Below, piece after piece: positions 8,140 through 16,034 of a stretch of 64,000 nt of DNA. Both the position numbers and the translations under genes were made by a program. The DNA is from Amycolatopsis alba DSM 44262 (GTDB taxonomy: Bacteria > Actinomycetota > Actinomycetes > Mycobacteriales > Pseudonocardiaceae): NCBI RefSeq assembly GCF_000384215.1, contig NZ_KB913032.1, positions 1,947,021 to 2,011,020 of the forward strand, written 5' to 3'. The notes under the pieces were generated by a model. That model ran no database searches and had not been told where the DNA came from. It worked only from the letters and a program-made list of their open reading frames with translations. Every line of letters starts with the position of its first letter. Positions within the stretch are counted from its first letter, which is position 1.

Positions 8140-8883
8140 TCAATACGGCAGCTTCCCCGCTGCCATCCCGGCCAGTTTCGCCTCGATGTCCGCGCGAACG
8201 GACTTCCACAGCCCGGTGCCCAGGGAGATCCGCGCTACCCCCAGTGCGGCGAGCGCGGCGAGATCGGGGCCTCCCGGCAGCGGCGCGACGTTGACCGCGC
8301 CCGGCGCGACCGCCTTCACGAACTCGCCGAGCACGTCCGGCGACTTCACCAGGATCGGATAGACGCAGTCCGCCCCGGCCTCGAAATACGCCTTGGCCCG
8401 CGCGATCGCGTCGTCCAGCACGGCCCGCTCGTCGGACGCGCCGAGGAAGACGTCGACACGGGCGTTGATCACCAGTGCGTCCCCGGCGGCCTTGCGCAGC
8501 TCCGCGACCCGCTCCGCCTGCTCCTCCAGCGGGCGGAGTCCACCGGAAGCGTGATCGGTGTCCTCGTAGTTGCAGCCGACGGCGCCCGCCTCGGCCAGGC
8601 TCGACGCGAGTTCCCCCGCTTCGAGGCCATACCCGCCTTCCGCGTCGACGGTCACCGGGACCGAGACCGCGCGCGCGATCCTCGCCGCCGCGGCGAACAT
8701 CTCGTCGACGGGCGCGGCTTCCCCGTCGTCGTAGCCGAGGACCTTGGCGACGGCGAAAGAACTCGTCGCCACGACCGGGAAACCCGCGGCTTCCACGAGA
8801 CGCGCGCTGTCGGCGTCCCACGCGTTCGGCAGGAGGAGCGGCTCGCCAGGGACGTGCAGCTCCCGCAGCCGGGCTGCGGTCAT
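8140..8883 (-). CDS. Isocitrate lyase/PEP mutase superfamily enzyme
   Basis: A 247-residue TIM-barrel protein. The opening 'LLLPNAWDADSARLVEAAGF' and the metal-site motif VDAEGGYG (D-x-E-GYG), then 'GCNYEDTDH' and 'INARVDVFLG', place it in the PEP mutase/isocitrate-lyase-like family, whose members cleave or form C-C or C-P bonds in 2-oxo/3-carboxylate substrates. It lacks the KKCGH-type catalytic loop of true isocitrate lyase, so oxaloacetate or methylisocitrate-like cleavage is only a guess. The ATG at 8883 is chosen because it overlaps the stop of the upstream AhpD-like gene (ATGA, 8880-8883). Confidence 0.85.
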   Translation of the reverse strand: MTAARLRELHVPGEPLLLPNAWDADSARLVEAAGFPVVATSSFAVAKVLGYDDGEAAPVDEMFAAAARIARAVSVPVTVDAEGGYGLEAGELASSLAEAGAVGCNYEDTDHASGGLRPLEEQAERVAELRKAAGDALVINARVDVFLGASDERAVLDDAIARAKAYFEAGADCVYPILVKSPDVLGEFVKAVAPGAVNVAPLPGGPDLAALAALGVARISLGTGLWKSVRADIEAKLAGMAAGKLPY

Positions 8884-9344
8884 TCGGCGCGCTCGGGCAG
8901 CGGCGCGTGGCTGGTCACGCACATCCGGTTCCAGCTGTTGATCGCGATGATCTCCCACGCGACGGCGCGGTACTGCGCCTCGTCGAAGACACGGGTCGCC
9001 TCCTCGTAGACGTCGTCCGGGACGTCGTGGAGGGTGGCGACGTTGGTCATCGCCTCGGTCAGCGCCAGCGCGGCGCGCTCCTGCTCGGTGAAGAGCTCGG
9101 TCTCGCGCCAGCCCTGGAGCACGTACAGCCGCCTCGGCGACTCGCCCTGCTGCACCGCGTCGTGGGAGTGCATGTCGAGGCAGAAGGCACAGTGGTTGAT
9201 CTGCGACGCGCGCATCTTCACCAGTTCGAGGATCTTCTGGTCGACACCGGCGTTGACGGCGGCTTTTTCGACTTCGGCCTGCAGTTTCGCCATGGCCTGG
9301 TAGATCTCGGGCACTCGCTTGCCCAGGTGGATTCGCTCTGTCAT
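8880..9344 (-). CDS. AhpD-like/carboxymuconolactone decarboxylase family protein
   Basis: A 154-residue all-helical protein with the alkylhydroperoxidase core: Cys52-x-x-Cys55 and His59 in 'INHCAFCLDMHSHDA', preceded by 'LELVKMRASQ'. This CxxC-xxx-H arrangement is the peroxidatic site of AhpD-type proteins, so a peroxidase or disulfide-reductase function is likely. The upstream frame is open for another 77 codons, but the ATG at 9344 matches the family N-terminus. It is divergent from the MocR regulator, with only 46 bases between start codons, and is co-transcribed with the PEP-mutase-family gene. Confidence 0.9.
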   Translation of the reverse strand: MTERIHLGKRVPEIYQAMAKLQAEVEKAAVNAGVDQKILELVKMRASQINHCAFCLDMHSHDAVQQGESPRRLYVLQGWRETELFTEQERAALALTEAMTNVATLHDVPDDVYEEATRVFDEAQYRAVAWEIIAINSWNRMCVTSHAPLPERAE

Positions 9345-9376
9345 ACCTGCGAATCTAGTGCCAACTGGCCCACGAG

Positions 9377-9411
9377 TATGGTCCAGTCGCATGGCGGAAT
9401 CTTGGTCCAGT
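9377..9411 (+). promoter_or_regulatory. Probable leaderless promoter and MocR operator
   Basis: A TATGGT hexamer (9377-9382) lies 8 nt before the ATG at 9391. The 9-mer TGGTCCAGT occurs at 9379-9387, overlapping that -10, and again 24 nt later at 9403-9411, inside codons 5-7. An inverted copy with one mismatch (ACTGGCCCA) is at 9364-9372. Direct repeats around the -10 are typical of MocR/PdxR autorepression sites (family knowledge); binding itself is inferred. Confidence 0.5.
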
Positions 9412-10770
9412 TCGGGAATGGACGTCCACCTGGACTGGCGGCCCGAAAGCGGCCGGACCGGGCTCGCGGCGGCGATCCGCGCGGCCATCCGGGAGGGACG
9501 CTGGCAGCCGGGCGCGGCGGTGCCCTCGACCAGGGCGCTGGCCCAGGACCTCGGGGTGGCCAGAGGAACGGTCACCCGCGTCTACGCCGATCTCGCCGCC
9601 GAGGGGTACTTGCGGACCGCGCAAGGCGCGCCGACCCGTGTCGCGACGGCGGGCGCGCTTCCAGCGTCGCCGCCGAGGCCCGTCCCCCGCGACCCGGCCC
9701 CGCGCTGGGACCTGCGTCCCGGAAGGCCGAACCTGTCGGCGTTCCCCCGTTCGGCCTGGCTCGCGGCGACCCGCCGGGCCCTGCACCGGGCACCGAATTC
9801 GGCGTTCGACTACCAGTCGGACTCCGGTTCGGCGGAACTGCGCGAGACACTGGCCGCGTATCTGGCCAGGAGCCGTGGCGTGGTCGCCGACCCCGAACGC
9901 ATCCTGGTGTGCTCCGGGTTCTCCCACGCGATCGCGATCCTGGCGCGGGTCCTGCATGCGCGCGGCGCGGACGAGATCGCGTTCGAGAACCCGTCGCTGC
10001 ACATCTACCGGAACATCACCGCCGCCAACGGTCCGCGGGTGGTCGGCGTGCCGGTCGACGACCACGGGATCACGGTGTCCGCTTTGGACAGTCCGGCGGT
10101 GGTGGTCACCCCGGCGCACCAGTACCCGCTGGGCGTCACCCTCGCTCCAGGGCGCCGGGCGGAACTCACCCGATGGGCGGAGGAGACCGGCGCCGTCGTC
10201 ATCGAGGACGACTACGACGGCGAGTTCCGGTTCGACCATCAACAGGTCGGCGCGTTGCAGGCGCTGGCACCGGAACGGGTCGTGTACGTGGGGACGACGA
10301 GCAAGACGCTCGCGCCCGCCCTGCGCCTCGGCTGGATGGTGCTGCCGCGGTTCCTGGTCGAGCCGGTGCGCGCGGCGATGGTCGCGAGCGGCGCGCGGCC
10401 CGCGCTGCTGGACCAGCTGGCGATGGCGGAGCTGATCGAATCGGGCGCCTACGACCAGCACATCCGCCGCTGCCGCGCCGAGTACCGCTCCCGGCGGGAC
10501 AGGCTGCTCGCGGCGTTACCGGATTCCGTGCTGCCACAGGGAATCTCCGCCGGGCTGCATCTGGTCCTCCAGTTCCCCGGTGAGCTCCCCCGTGAAATGG
10601 AGGTGATCGCCGCCTGCCGCCGTCGGGCGATCGGGGTCGAAGGCCTCAGCAACTACTGGATCGGCGAGCCGCAGCGCGAAGGGCTCATCATCGGGTACGG
10701 CGCCGCCGCGAAGCACGCTTTCGGCGGCGCCACCCAGGCCTTGCGTGAGGCCATCTTCGAGGTCACCTAG
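9391..10770 (+). CDS. MocR/PdxR-family regulator (GntR HTH + aminotransferase fold)
   Basis: A 459-residue chimera: a winged-helix GntR domain (about residues 18-80; 'GLAAAIRAAIREGRWQPGAA', 'STRALAQDLGVARGTVTRVYADL') fused to a fold-type I aminotransferase domain. PLP-site motifs are 'VIEDDYDGEFRF' (Asp pairing the pyridine nitrogen) and 'YVGTTSKTLAPALRLGW' (Schiff-base Lys). Such proteins bind PLP or an amino compound and regulate a divergent gene. The ATG at 9391 is preferred over one at 9418 because many homologues begin with an 'ESW..' segment before the 'DVHLDW' strand. Likely targets are itself and the divergent AhpD-like/PEP-mutase genes. Its stop codon shares CTAG (10767-10770) with the convergent cyclophilin gene. 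Confidence 0.88.
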   Translation: MAESWSSSGMDVHLDWRPESGRTGLAAAIRAAIREGRWQPGAAVPSTRALAQDLGVARGTVTRVYADLAAEGYLRTAQGAPTRVATAGALPASPPRPVPRDPAPRWDLRPGRPNLSAFPRSAWLAATRRALHRAPNSAFDYQSDSGSAELRETLAAYLARSRGVVADPERILVCSGFSHAIAILARVLHARGADEIAFENPSLHIYRNITAANGPRVVGVPVDDHGITVSALDSPAVVVTPAHQYPLGVTLAPGRRAELTRWAEETGAVVIEDDYDGEFRFDHQQVGALQALAPERVVYVGTTSKTLAPALRLGWMVLPRFLVEPVRAAMVASGARPALLDQLAMAELIESGAYDQHIRRCRAEYRSRRDRLLAALPDSVLPQGISAGLHLVLQFPGELPREMEVIAACRRRAIGVEGLSNYWIGEPQREGLIIGYGAAAKHAFGGATQALREAIFEVT

Positions 10771-11495
10771 CAGAACCAGGGGCGTGCCCGGAGGATGTCG
10801 GTCTTCAGGACCGGGGCGCCGTCGACCGGTGCGGGGTTCTCCGGGGTCGGCTTGATCCCGCCGGCGGCGACGTCGTCGAGGGTTTCGAGGCCTTCGTGAC
10901 CGACCGTGCCGAAGATCGTGTAGTTCGGGCGCAGCGCGGAGTCGCCGTACACGACGAAGAACTGGCTCCCGTTCGTCGCCGGGCCCGCGTTGGCCATCGC
11001 GAGGACGCCACGCGAGTACACCTTGCGCTCGCCGGTCGGGTCGGTCGGCGCGGGCGGGAGACCGACGGGCAGTTCGTCCTTGTACTTGTAGCCGGGGCCG
11101 CCCTCGCCGGTGCCGCTCGGGTCACCGCACTGCAACACCTTCAACGTCGGGTACGAGGTCAGCCGGTGGCACGTCGTGCGGTCGTAGAACCGGTGCGTCG
11201 CCAGATGCAGGAAACTCTGCACCGTGCAGGGCGCCTTCGCCCGATCGAGGGTCAGGTCGATCTTGCCCTGGTTCGTCTTCAGCTGCACCGGCACCTTGCC
11301 CCGGCTCGGCGTGTGACGGGGGTCCGGCGGCAGCGGGACCGGGCGCACGGCCGGGTCCTCCGGGGTCTGCGTGTACTGACAGGGCCCCTTCGTGACCTTC
11401 GGCGGAACACCCTCCGCGGACGCCGTTCCGGTACCGGCCGCGAGCATCAGCCCGGCGCCCAGCACAGCCACAAAGACTTTCGCGATCCTCTGCAC
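10767..11495 (-). CDS. Secreted peptidyl-prolyl cis-trans isomerase (cyclophilin)
   Basis: A 242-residue exported cyclophilin. The GTG at 11495 has a GGGAGG site 8-9 nt upstream and gives a signal peptide of about 27 residues (VAVLGAGLMLAAGTGTASA). The isomerase core is recognisable in 'KTNQGKIDLTLDRAKAPCTV', 'FYDRTTCHRLT', 'GVLAMANAGPATNGSQFFVV' and 'YTIFGTV'; the strong FxMANxGPxTNGSQFF motif is conserved. Six cysteines suggest extracellular disulfides. It probably folds secreted proteins. The longer frame upstream to 11555 lacks a ribosome site. Confidence 0.9.
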   Translation of the reverse strand: MQRIAKVFVAVLGAGLMLAAGTGTASAEGVPPKVTKGPCQYTQTPEDPAVRPVPLPPDPRHTPSRGKVPVQLKTNQGKIDLTLDRAKAPCTVQSFLHLATHRFYDRTTCHRLTSYPTLKVLQCGDPSGTGEGGPGYKYKDELPVGLPPAPTDPTGERKVYSRGVLAMANAGPATNGSQFFVVYGDSALRPNYTIFGTVGHEGLETLDDVAAGGIKPTPENPAPVDGAPVLKTDILRARPWFC

Positions 11496-11580
11496 GGTTC
11501 CTGCCTCCCAGCCGTGGACGAAGAAGAGAGCATAGGGTGAATCCCCTCCACTCACACAGGTCCGGAAGTAGGTGCGCGGT

Positions 11581-11586
11581 TAGGGT
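11581..11586 (+). promoter_or_regulatory. -10-like hexamer TAGGGT, leaderless arrangement
   Basis: TAGGGT ends 7 nt before the GTG at 11594, with no Shine-Dalgarno sequence between. The same hexamer at the same distance precedes the oligoribonuclease gene. Confidence 0.45.
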
Positions 11587-11593
11587 CGGGATC

Positions 11594-12181
11594 GTGGAGA
11601 TCGCCGAACGGAACCAGTGGCAGCTGAACGCGCTGACCTTCCTCTACGCGTACACGCAGTACGTCCTGGTGCACGAGAGGGTCATGGCGGGGCTGCCGCC
11701 GGACAAACCGGCCGACCTCGACAAACCGCGTATGCTCCGGCTCGCCAAGGTCGTCGACGACATGATCCTCGACTTCCGCAGGGAGGACGGGCTGACCGAC
11801 CTCGAACGGCGCCGGGTCATCCGGCTCGCCAGGGAGATCAAGTCGCACGTCCGGGAGAAGTGGCCGCCTCGCGAGCCGTCGCTGACCGAGTGGGTCGCCT
11901 CCGCCGCGGCGCACTTCTACTGCGAGGAGCACATCAACAACGGCTACGTCCGGATGGGCCGCGTCTTCGACCCCGACATGGCCGACAGGTTCCTGGAACG
12001 CGTCGAATTCTGCCGGGGGCAGACGGTCACGATCACGAAATACGCGAACAAGGTCGCCGACGGCGAACAACTCACCTACGGCGAGACCAACCAGCTCGAG
12101 GTCTGGAAAGAGGACGCGATCTCCCATCTGGACAACCTCGACAGCGACTTCGGCGACATCAAGATGTACGTCGAATTCTGA
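11594..12181 (+). CDS. Conserved protein of unknown function
   Basis: A 195-residue soluble protein that I cannot place in a named family. It is mostly helical, charged, rich in Glu/Arg, without signal peptide or membrane segment. Recurrent features are 'QWQLNALTFLYAYTQYVLVHERVM' (shortened), a 'REDGLTDLERRRVIRLAREIKSH' helix and a C-terminal 'EDAISHLDNLDSDFGDI'. The GTG at 11594 is chosen over an earlier ATG at 11537 because TAGGGT lies 7 nt upstream, suggesting a leaderless mRNA, and because the earlier start would run into the divergent cyclophilin promoter. Confidence 0.6.
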   Translation: MEIAERNQWQLNALTFLYAYTQYVLVHERVMAGLPPDKPADLDKPRMLRLAKVVDDMILDFRREDGLTDLERRRVIRLAREIKSHVREKWPPREPSLTEWVASAAAHFYCEEHINNGYVRMGRVFDPDMADRFLERVEFCRGQTVTITKYANKVADGEQLTYGETNQLEVWKEDAISHLDNLDSDFGDIKMYVEF

Positions 12182-12316
12182 CCGCTGCACGGACGGCCAG
12201 ACTTGCCTGTCCCAACGCACCCTGGAAACCGCCGGGAAATTGACACCGCCACACCTGATCGAGATGCTCGAAAGCGCACGATGCACCTCCTTTTCCGTTT
12301 ACTAAAGGAGAATTCC

Positions 12317-12670
12317 GTGATCTCGAGCAAGAAGACAGCCGGCCGCGTCATGGCCGTGGCGGCCGCGGCCGCCGCCACGTTCACCATGGTCGTCCCGACC
12401 GGGACGTCGTTCGCCATCGACCACATCCCTTGCCGCGCCGGGGAGAGCTTCCTGAAGATCTGGTCGCATCTCGGCGGCCGGGACAGCGTGGACTGCTACG
12501 CCAACCGCGGCAAGATCGGGTTCGGCGGCTGGTGGGTCGACAAGATCGAGACGGGCAACAACGACCTGATCTACAGCGACGCCAACGGCGATTCGGTGAG
12601 AGTCAACCGGTGGACGATCATCACGTACCCGAACCGCCCGCCGCGCGTGAACTACATCGAGATCCTCTGA
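12317..12670 (+). CDS. Secreted beta/gamma-crystallin-like small protein, copy 1
   Basis: A 117-residue exported protein: signal peptide of about 33 residues ending SFA, then a mature domain of 84 residues with two cysteines (PC and DCYAN motifs), probably one disulfide. The pattern 'LKIWSHLGG..SVDCYANRG' and 'TGNNDLIYSDANGDSVRVNRW' resembles short secreted beta/gamma-crystallin-fold proteins of streptomycetes (killer-toxin-like group). GTG start with AAAGGAG 7 nt upstream. It is followed 21 bases later by a paralogue with the same length. Function (antifungal, inhibitor or structural) is not established. Confidence 0.75.
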   Translation: MISSKKTAGRVMAVAAAAAATFTMVVPTGTSFAIDHIPCRAGESFLKIWSHLGGRDSVDCYANRGKIGFGGWWVDKIETGNNDLIYSDANGDSVRVNRWTIITYPNRPPRVNYIEIL

Positions 12671-12691
12671 CCTCGCACTGAAGGAGAAACC

Positions 12692-13045
12692 GTGATCTCG
12701 ACCAAGAAGACGGCGCGGCGCGTTCTGGCCGCGGCGGCCGCCGCTGCCGCCGCGTTCAGCCTGCTCGTGCCGACCGGCACGTCTTTCGCCATCGACCACA
12801 TCCCTTGCCGGGACGGGGAGAACTTCCTCAAGATCTGGTCGCATCTCGGCGGTAGCAGCAGCGTGGACTGCTACGCCAACCGCGGCAGGATCAGCTTCGG
12901 CGACTGGTGGATCGACCGGATCTACACCGGCAACAACGACCTGATCTATTACGACAGCAATGGTTCCGACGTCAGAATCAACCGGTGGACCGACATCAGT
13001 TTCCCGAATCGCCCGCCGAAGGTCCGCGTCATCGAAATCCTCTGA
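12692..13045 (+). CDS. Secreted beta/gamma-crystallin-like small protein, copy 2
   Basis: A tandem duplicate of the preceding gene, also 117 residues with a GTG start and a GAAGGAG site. By eye about three quarters of the mature residues are identical; both cysteines and the 'IWSHLGG', 'DCYANRG' and 'FPNRPPKV' motifs are kept, while surface residues differ (for example KIE/RIY before TGNNDL). The two genes are probably one transcription unit. Two family hairpins follow the stop before the convergent meaB gene. Confidence 0.75.
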   Translation: MISTKKTARRVLAAAAAAAAAFSLLVPTGTSFAIDHIPCRDGENFLKIWSHLGGSSSVDCYANRGRISFGDWWIDRIYTGNNDLIYYDSNGSDVRINRWTDISFPNRPPKVRVIEIL

Positions 13046-13065
13046 GTAAAGCTCCTCGGGGAGGG

Positions 13066-13118
13066 GTTGTGAAAGCCACTTTCGTAACCTTCAGCGTTGC
13101 GAAAGTGGCTTTCACAAC
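13066..13118. terminator. Hairpin element 2 (19-23 bp stem)
   Basis: Arms 13066-13084 and 13100-13118 are exactly complementary; four more pairs (one G-U) extend inward, leaving a 7-nt loop CTTCAGC. The arm core is AAAGCCACTTT. It lies between the convergent crystallin-like copy 2 (+) and meaB (-). Confidence 0.7.
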
Positions 13119-13173
13119 ACGCTGGCACGTAACCACGCAACCCCACCCCTGCCGACGCCTCACCACCACCGCA

Positions 13174-13232
13174 GGTGTCGCGAAAGCCACTTTCGGGACA
13201 TCACACGTCCCGAAAGTGGCTTTCGCGACACC
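13174..13232. terminator. Hairpin element 3 (26-bp perfect stem)
   Basis: Arms 13174-13199 and 13207-13232 are perfectly complementary around a 7-nt loop. It shares the AAAGCCACTTTCG core with element 2, 56 bases upstream. Two copies of one subfamily in the same 250-bp convergent gap is unusual. Confidence 0.75.
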
Positions 13233-13297
13233 CGAAGCCGACAAGACACCCGAGAAGCCGGGCACGACGTGTTCGCCCTGCCCCTCAATAGCCGTAC

Positions 13298-14266
13298 TCA
13301 CGAGTCGCGAAGGTCCCCGATCAATTCTTCGGCCGCCGCGAACGGGTCGAGCTTCCGCGCCACCACGCGTTCGGCCAGTTCGGTGAGCCGGTCGCCGGAG
13401 CGCAGGTCGACGATCTCCGCGCGCAACCGCTGCACGGCGATCGCCTCGACCTCGTCACGGGCCCGTGCCGCGCGGCGACGGGGCAGTTCGTCGCGCTGGA
13501 CCAGCCACTCGTGGTGTTCACCCAGTGCGCGGACGACGTCCTCGACGCCCTCACCGCGCGAGGCCACCGTCCGCACGATCGGCTGGCGCCAGCTCGGACC
13601 GCGAATTTCCCTGCGTACCAAGGAGATCATCTGCTTGAGGTCGTGGACGGTCGCGTCCGCGCCCTCACGGTCGGCCTTGTTGACCACGAACACGTCCGCG
13701 ATCTCCAGCACGCCTGCCTTGGCCGCCTGGATCCCGTCACCCATCCCCGGCGCGAGCAGGACCACCGTGGTGTCGGCCAGTTTCACGACGTCCACTTCGG
13801 ACTGTCCGACGCCGACGGTCTCGATCAGCACGACGTCGAAACCGGCCGCGTCGAGTACACGGACGGCCTGCGGCGTCGCCCACGAAAGCCCGCCGAGATG
13901 CCCGCGGGTGGCCATCGAACGGATGAACACACCGGGATCGGTGGCGTGTTCGGTCATCCGGATCCGGTCGCCGAGCAGCGCCCCGCCGGAGAACGGCGAC
14001 GACGGGTCGATCGCCAGCACACCGACCCGCAGCCCCTGCGCTCGCAGGGCTGTGAGCAGCGCGGACGTCGATGTCGACTTGCCGACACCGGGCGGACCGG
14101 TCAGCCCGACGACCCGCGCGTTGCCGGTATGCGGCGTCAGCTTCGCCGCGACCTCGGGCAACTGCGGATGAGCGTCCTCGACCAGCGACAGCAACCGGGC
14201 GATCGCGCGGGGAACGCCGTCCCGCGCGCGACCGACCAGTTCGTCGATGTCCAGCTGTACCGGCAA
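13298..14266 (-). CDS. meaB: Methylmalonyl-CoA mutase-associated GTPase MeaB
   Basis: A 322-residue G3E-family P-loop GTPase that guards and loads adenosylcobalamin into methylmalonyl-CoA mutase. Walker A is GPPGVGKST (residues 57-65), followed by 'VLAIDPSSPFSGGALLGDRIRM', 'IETVGVGQSEVDV' (Walker B region) and the guanine-specificity motif NKAD. Length is typical. The start appears to be a TTG at 14266, six bases after the stop of the thiolase gene, since no ATG/GTG fits the family N-terminus; this makes a two-gene operon. The mutase subunits are not in the window. Confidence 0.93.
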   Translation of the reverse strand: MPVQLDIDELVGRARDGVPRAIARLLSLVEDAHPQLPEVAAKLTPHTGNARVVGLTGPPGVGKSTSTSALLTALRAQGLRVGVLAIDPSSPFSGGALLGDRIRMTEHATDPGVFIRSMATRGHLGGLSWATPQAVRVLDAAGFDVVLIETVGVGQSEVDVVKLADTTVVLLAPGMGDGIQAAKAGVLEIADVFVVNKADREGADATVHDLKQMISLVRREIRGPSWRQPIVRTVASRGEGVEDVVRALGEHHEWLVQRDELPRRRAARARDEVEAIAVQRLRAEIVDLRSGDRLTELAERVVARKLDPFAAAEELIGDLRDS

Positions 14267-14271
14267 GGGCT

Positions 14272-15453
14272 TTACGGGACGCGGAGCAGCAGCGCGTCGC
14301 CCTGGCCGCCACCGCCGCAGAGAGCGGCCGCGCCGAGGCCGCCACCGCGACGGCGGAGTTCGTGGATCAGGTGCACGGCGAGCCGGGCGCCGGACGCGCC
14401 GATCGGGTGACCGAGCGCGATGGCGCCGCCGTCGACGTTGACCTTCTCCGGGTCGAGCCCGAGCTTGTCGGCCGAAACCAGGCCGACGGCGGCGAACGCC
14501 TCGTTGATCTCGACGAGGTCGAGCGCGTCCGCGGTCAGCTTCTCCTTGGCCAGCGCGGCCAGGATCGCGTTCGACGGCTGCTCGTGCAGGCTGGCGTCCG
14601 GGCCGGCGACCACGCCGTGCGCGCCGATCTCGGCGAGCGGTGTCAGGCCCAGCTCCTCGGCCTTGGCCTTGCTCGCGACGATGACCGCGGCCGCGCCGTC
14701 GGAGATCTGCGAGGCCGAACCGGCGGTGATGGTGCCGTCGGAGGCGAAGGCGGGACGCAGCTTCGCGAGACCTTCGGCGGTCGTGTCGGCGCGGACGCCT
14801 TCGTCCTGGGAGAAGACGACCGGGTCGCCCTTGCGCTGCGGGATCGACACCGGCGCGATCTCGGCGTCGAACCGGCCTGCCTCGATGGCGGCGGCGGCGC
14901 GCTGGTGCGAACGCGCGGAGAACTCGTCCTGCTGCTCACGGGTGAGGCCGTAGCGGCTGTTGTACTTCTCCGTCGAGGAGCCCATCGCGACCTGGTCGAA
15001 GGCGCAGAACAGACCGTCGTAGGCCATGTGGTCCACGAGCGTGGTGTCGCCGTATTTGAAGCCCGCGCGGGACTTCGGCAGCAGATGCGGCGACTGGGTC
15101 ATCGACTCCTGGCCGCCCGCGACGATCAGGTCGAACTCGCCCGCGCGGATGAGCTGGTCGGCGAGCGCGATGGCGTCGAGACCGGAGAGGCAGACCTTGT
15201 TGATGGTCAGCGCCGGGACGCTCATCGGGATTCCGGCGGCGACCGCGGCCTGGCGGGCCGGGATCTGGCCCGCGCCGGCGGTGAGCACCTGGCCCATGAT
15301 CGTGTACTGGACCGCGTCCGGGGAGACACCGGCCTGCTCCAGCGCCGCCTTGATGGCGATGCCGCCGAGTTGCGCGCCCGAGAAGTCCTTCAGGGAACCG
15401 AGCAATCGCCCGATCGGTGTACGGGCGGCACCCAGGATCACGGAACCGGACAC
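14272..15453 (-). CDS. Acetyl-CoA C-acetyltransferase (thiolase)
   Basis: A 393-residue thiolase that condenses two acetyl-CoA or cleaves acetoacetyl-CoA. Catalytic residues are visible: nucleophilic Cys in '[13 protein letters not shown]', His in 'EINEAFA' neighbourhood and the C-terminal '[17 protein letters not shown]' plus '[15 protein letters not shown]' with the second Cys. The GTG at 15453 has GGAGG five bases upstream; an upstream open frame is ignored. It is co-transcribed with meaB. In Streptomyces the same thiolase-meaB-epimerase trio is adjacent, supporting a role in feeding acetyl-CoA into the ethylmalonyl-CoA route with ccr at 17182. Confidence 0.93.
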   Translation of the reverse strand: MSGSVILGAARTPIGRLLGSLKDFSGAQLGGIAIKAALEQAGVSPDAVQYTIMGQVLTAGAGQIPARQAAVAAGIPMSVPALTINKVCLSGLDAIALADQLIRAGEFDLIVAGGQESMTQSPHLLPKSRAGFKYGDTTLVDHMAYDGLFCAFDQVAMGSSTEKYNSRYGLTREQQDEFSARSHQRAAAAIEAGRFDAEIAPVSIPQRKGDPVVFSQDEGVRADTTAEGLAKLRPAFASDGTITAGSASQISDGAAAVIVASKAKAEELGLTPLAEIGAHGVVAGPDASLHEQPSNAILAALAKEKLTADALDLVEINEAFAAVGLVSADKLGLDPEKVNVDGGAIALGHPIGASGARLAVHLIHELRRRGGGLGAAALCGGGGQGDALLLRVP

Positions 15454-15571
15454 GGCGTCCTCCAAGCATCGGCGCAAGGGCAAAGGGGGTCTCGGCGACC
15501 ATACCCGGCTCACGGGCGTCTTGATGGAGCCAGTGTGAGGCGGCGCACGCCGGTCCGCCCGCCCGCGCACC

Positions 15572-15577
15572 TATCCT
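15572..15577 (+). promoter_or_regulatory. -10-like hexamer TATCCT, leaderless arrangement
   Basis: TATCCT ends 7 nt before the ATG of the epimerase gene at 15585; no ribosome site lies between. Confidence 0.5.
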
Positions 15578-15584
15578 GCTGTGC

Positions 15585-16034
15585 ATGAACCAGGCGCTGA
15601 AACCGTTCGTGACCGCCATCGACCACGTCGGCATCGCGGTGCCCGACCTCGACGCCGCGATCGCCTTCCACGCCGAGCATTTCGGCCTGGAGGTCGCGCA
15701 CGAGGAGATCAACGAGGAGCAGGGGGTCCGCGAGGCGATGCTGCGCGCGCCGGGCACCGCCGGTACCGAGACCGCGATCCAGCTCCTCGCGCCGCTGCGC
15801 GACGATTCCGCGATCGGCAAGTTCCTCGCGAAGAGCGGTCCGGGGTTGCAGCAGCTGGCGTATCGGGTGTCCGATGTGGACGCTGCCGCGGCGGCCCTGC
15901 GCGCGCAGGGACTCCGGCTGCTCTACGACGAGGCGAAGCGGGGCACGTCCAACAGCCGGGTGAACTTCGTCCACCCCAAGGACGCCGGCGGTGTGCTGGT
16001 GGAACTGGTCGAGCCCGCGAAAGACGGTCACTGA
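15585..16034 (+). CDS. mce: Methylmalonyl-CoA epimerase
   Basis: A 149-residue VOC-fold enzyme that interconverts (2R)- and (2S)-methylmalonyl-CoA. Diagnostic motifs are 'AIDHVGIAVPDLD' (metal ligand His14), 'EEINEEQGVREAML', 'AIQLLAP', 'KRGTSNSRVNFVHPKDAGGV' and 'LVELVEP' (Glu ligand). Where the Propionibacterium enzyme has a His ligand, this one reads GLQQLAYRV, as I recall for mycobacterial homologues. The ATG sits 7 nt after a TATCCT hexamer, so the mRNA may be leaderless. Divergent from the thiolase-meaB operon; its 3' end overlaps the convergent TetR gene by 7 bases. Confidence 0.93.
   Translation: MNQALKPFVTAIDHVGIAVPDLDAAIAFHAEHFGLEVAHEEINEEQGVREAMLRAPGTAGTETAIQLLAPLRDDSAIGKFLAKSGPGLQQLAYRVSDVDAAAAALRAQGLRLLYDEAKRGTSNSRVNFVHPKDAGGVLVELVEPAKDGH

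Noticed and set aside
8140..8883. Phosphonate biosynthesis (PEP mutase) gene
   Set aside because: The family is right, but no phosphonopyruvate decarboxylase or other phosphonate gene is nearby, and the sequence fits the broad ICL/PEP-mutase-like group better.
8475..10583. A 702-codon plus-strand frame across the AhpD and MocR genes
   Set aside because: It crosses the divergent promoter region and has no ribosome site; the overlapping frames carry clear domains.
13066..13232. CRISPR array
   Set aside because: Two hairpins sharing a core could look like repeats, but there are no regular spacers and no cas genes.
13029..13301. Small open frames reading through the two hairpins (KATF-like peptides)
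   Set aside because: The frames consist of the repeat arms themselves. Similar reading occurs at every member of the family, so these are repeats and not genes.
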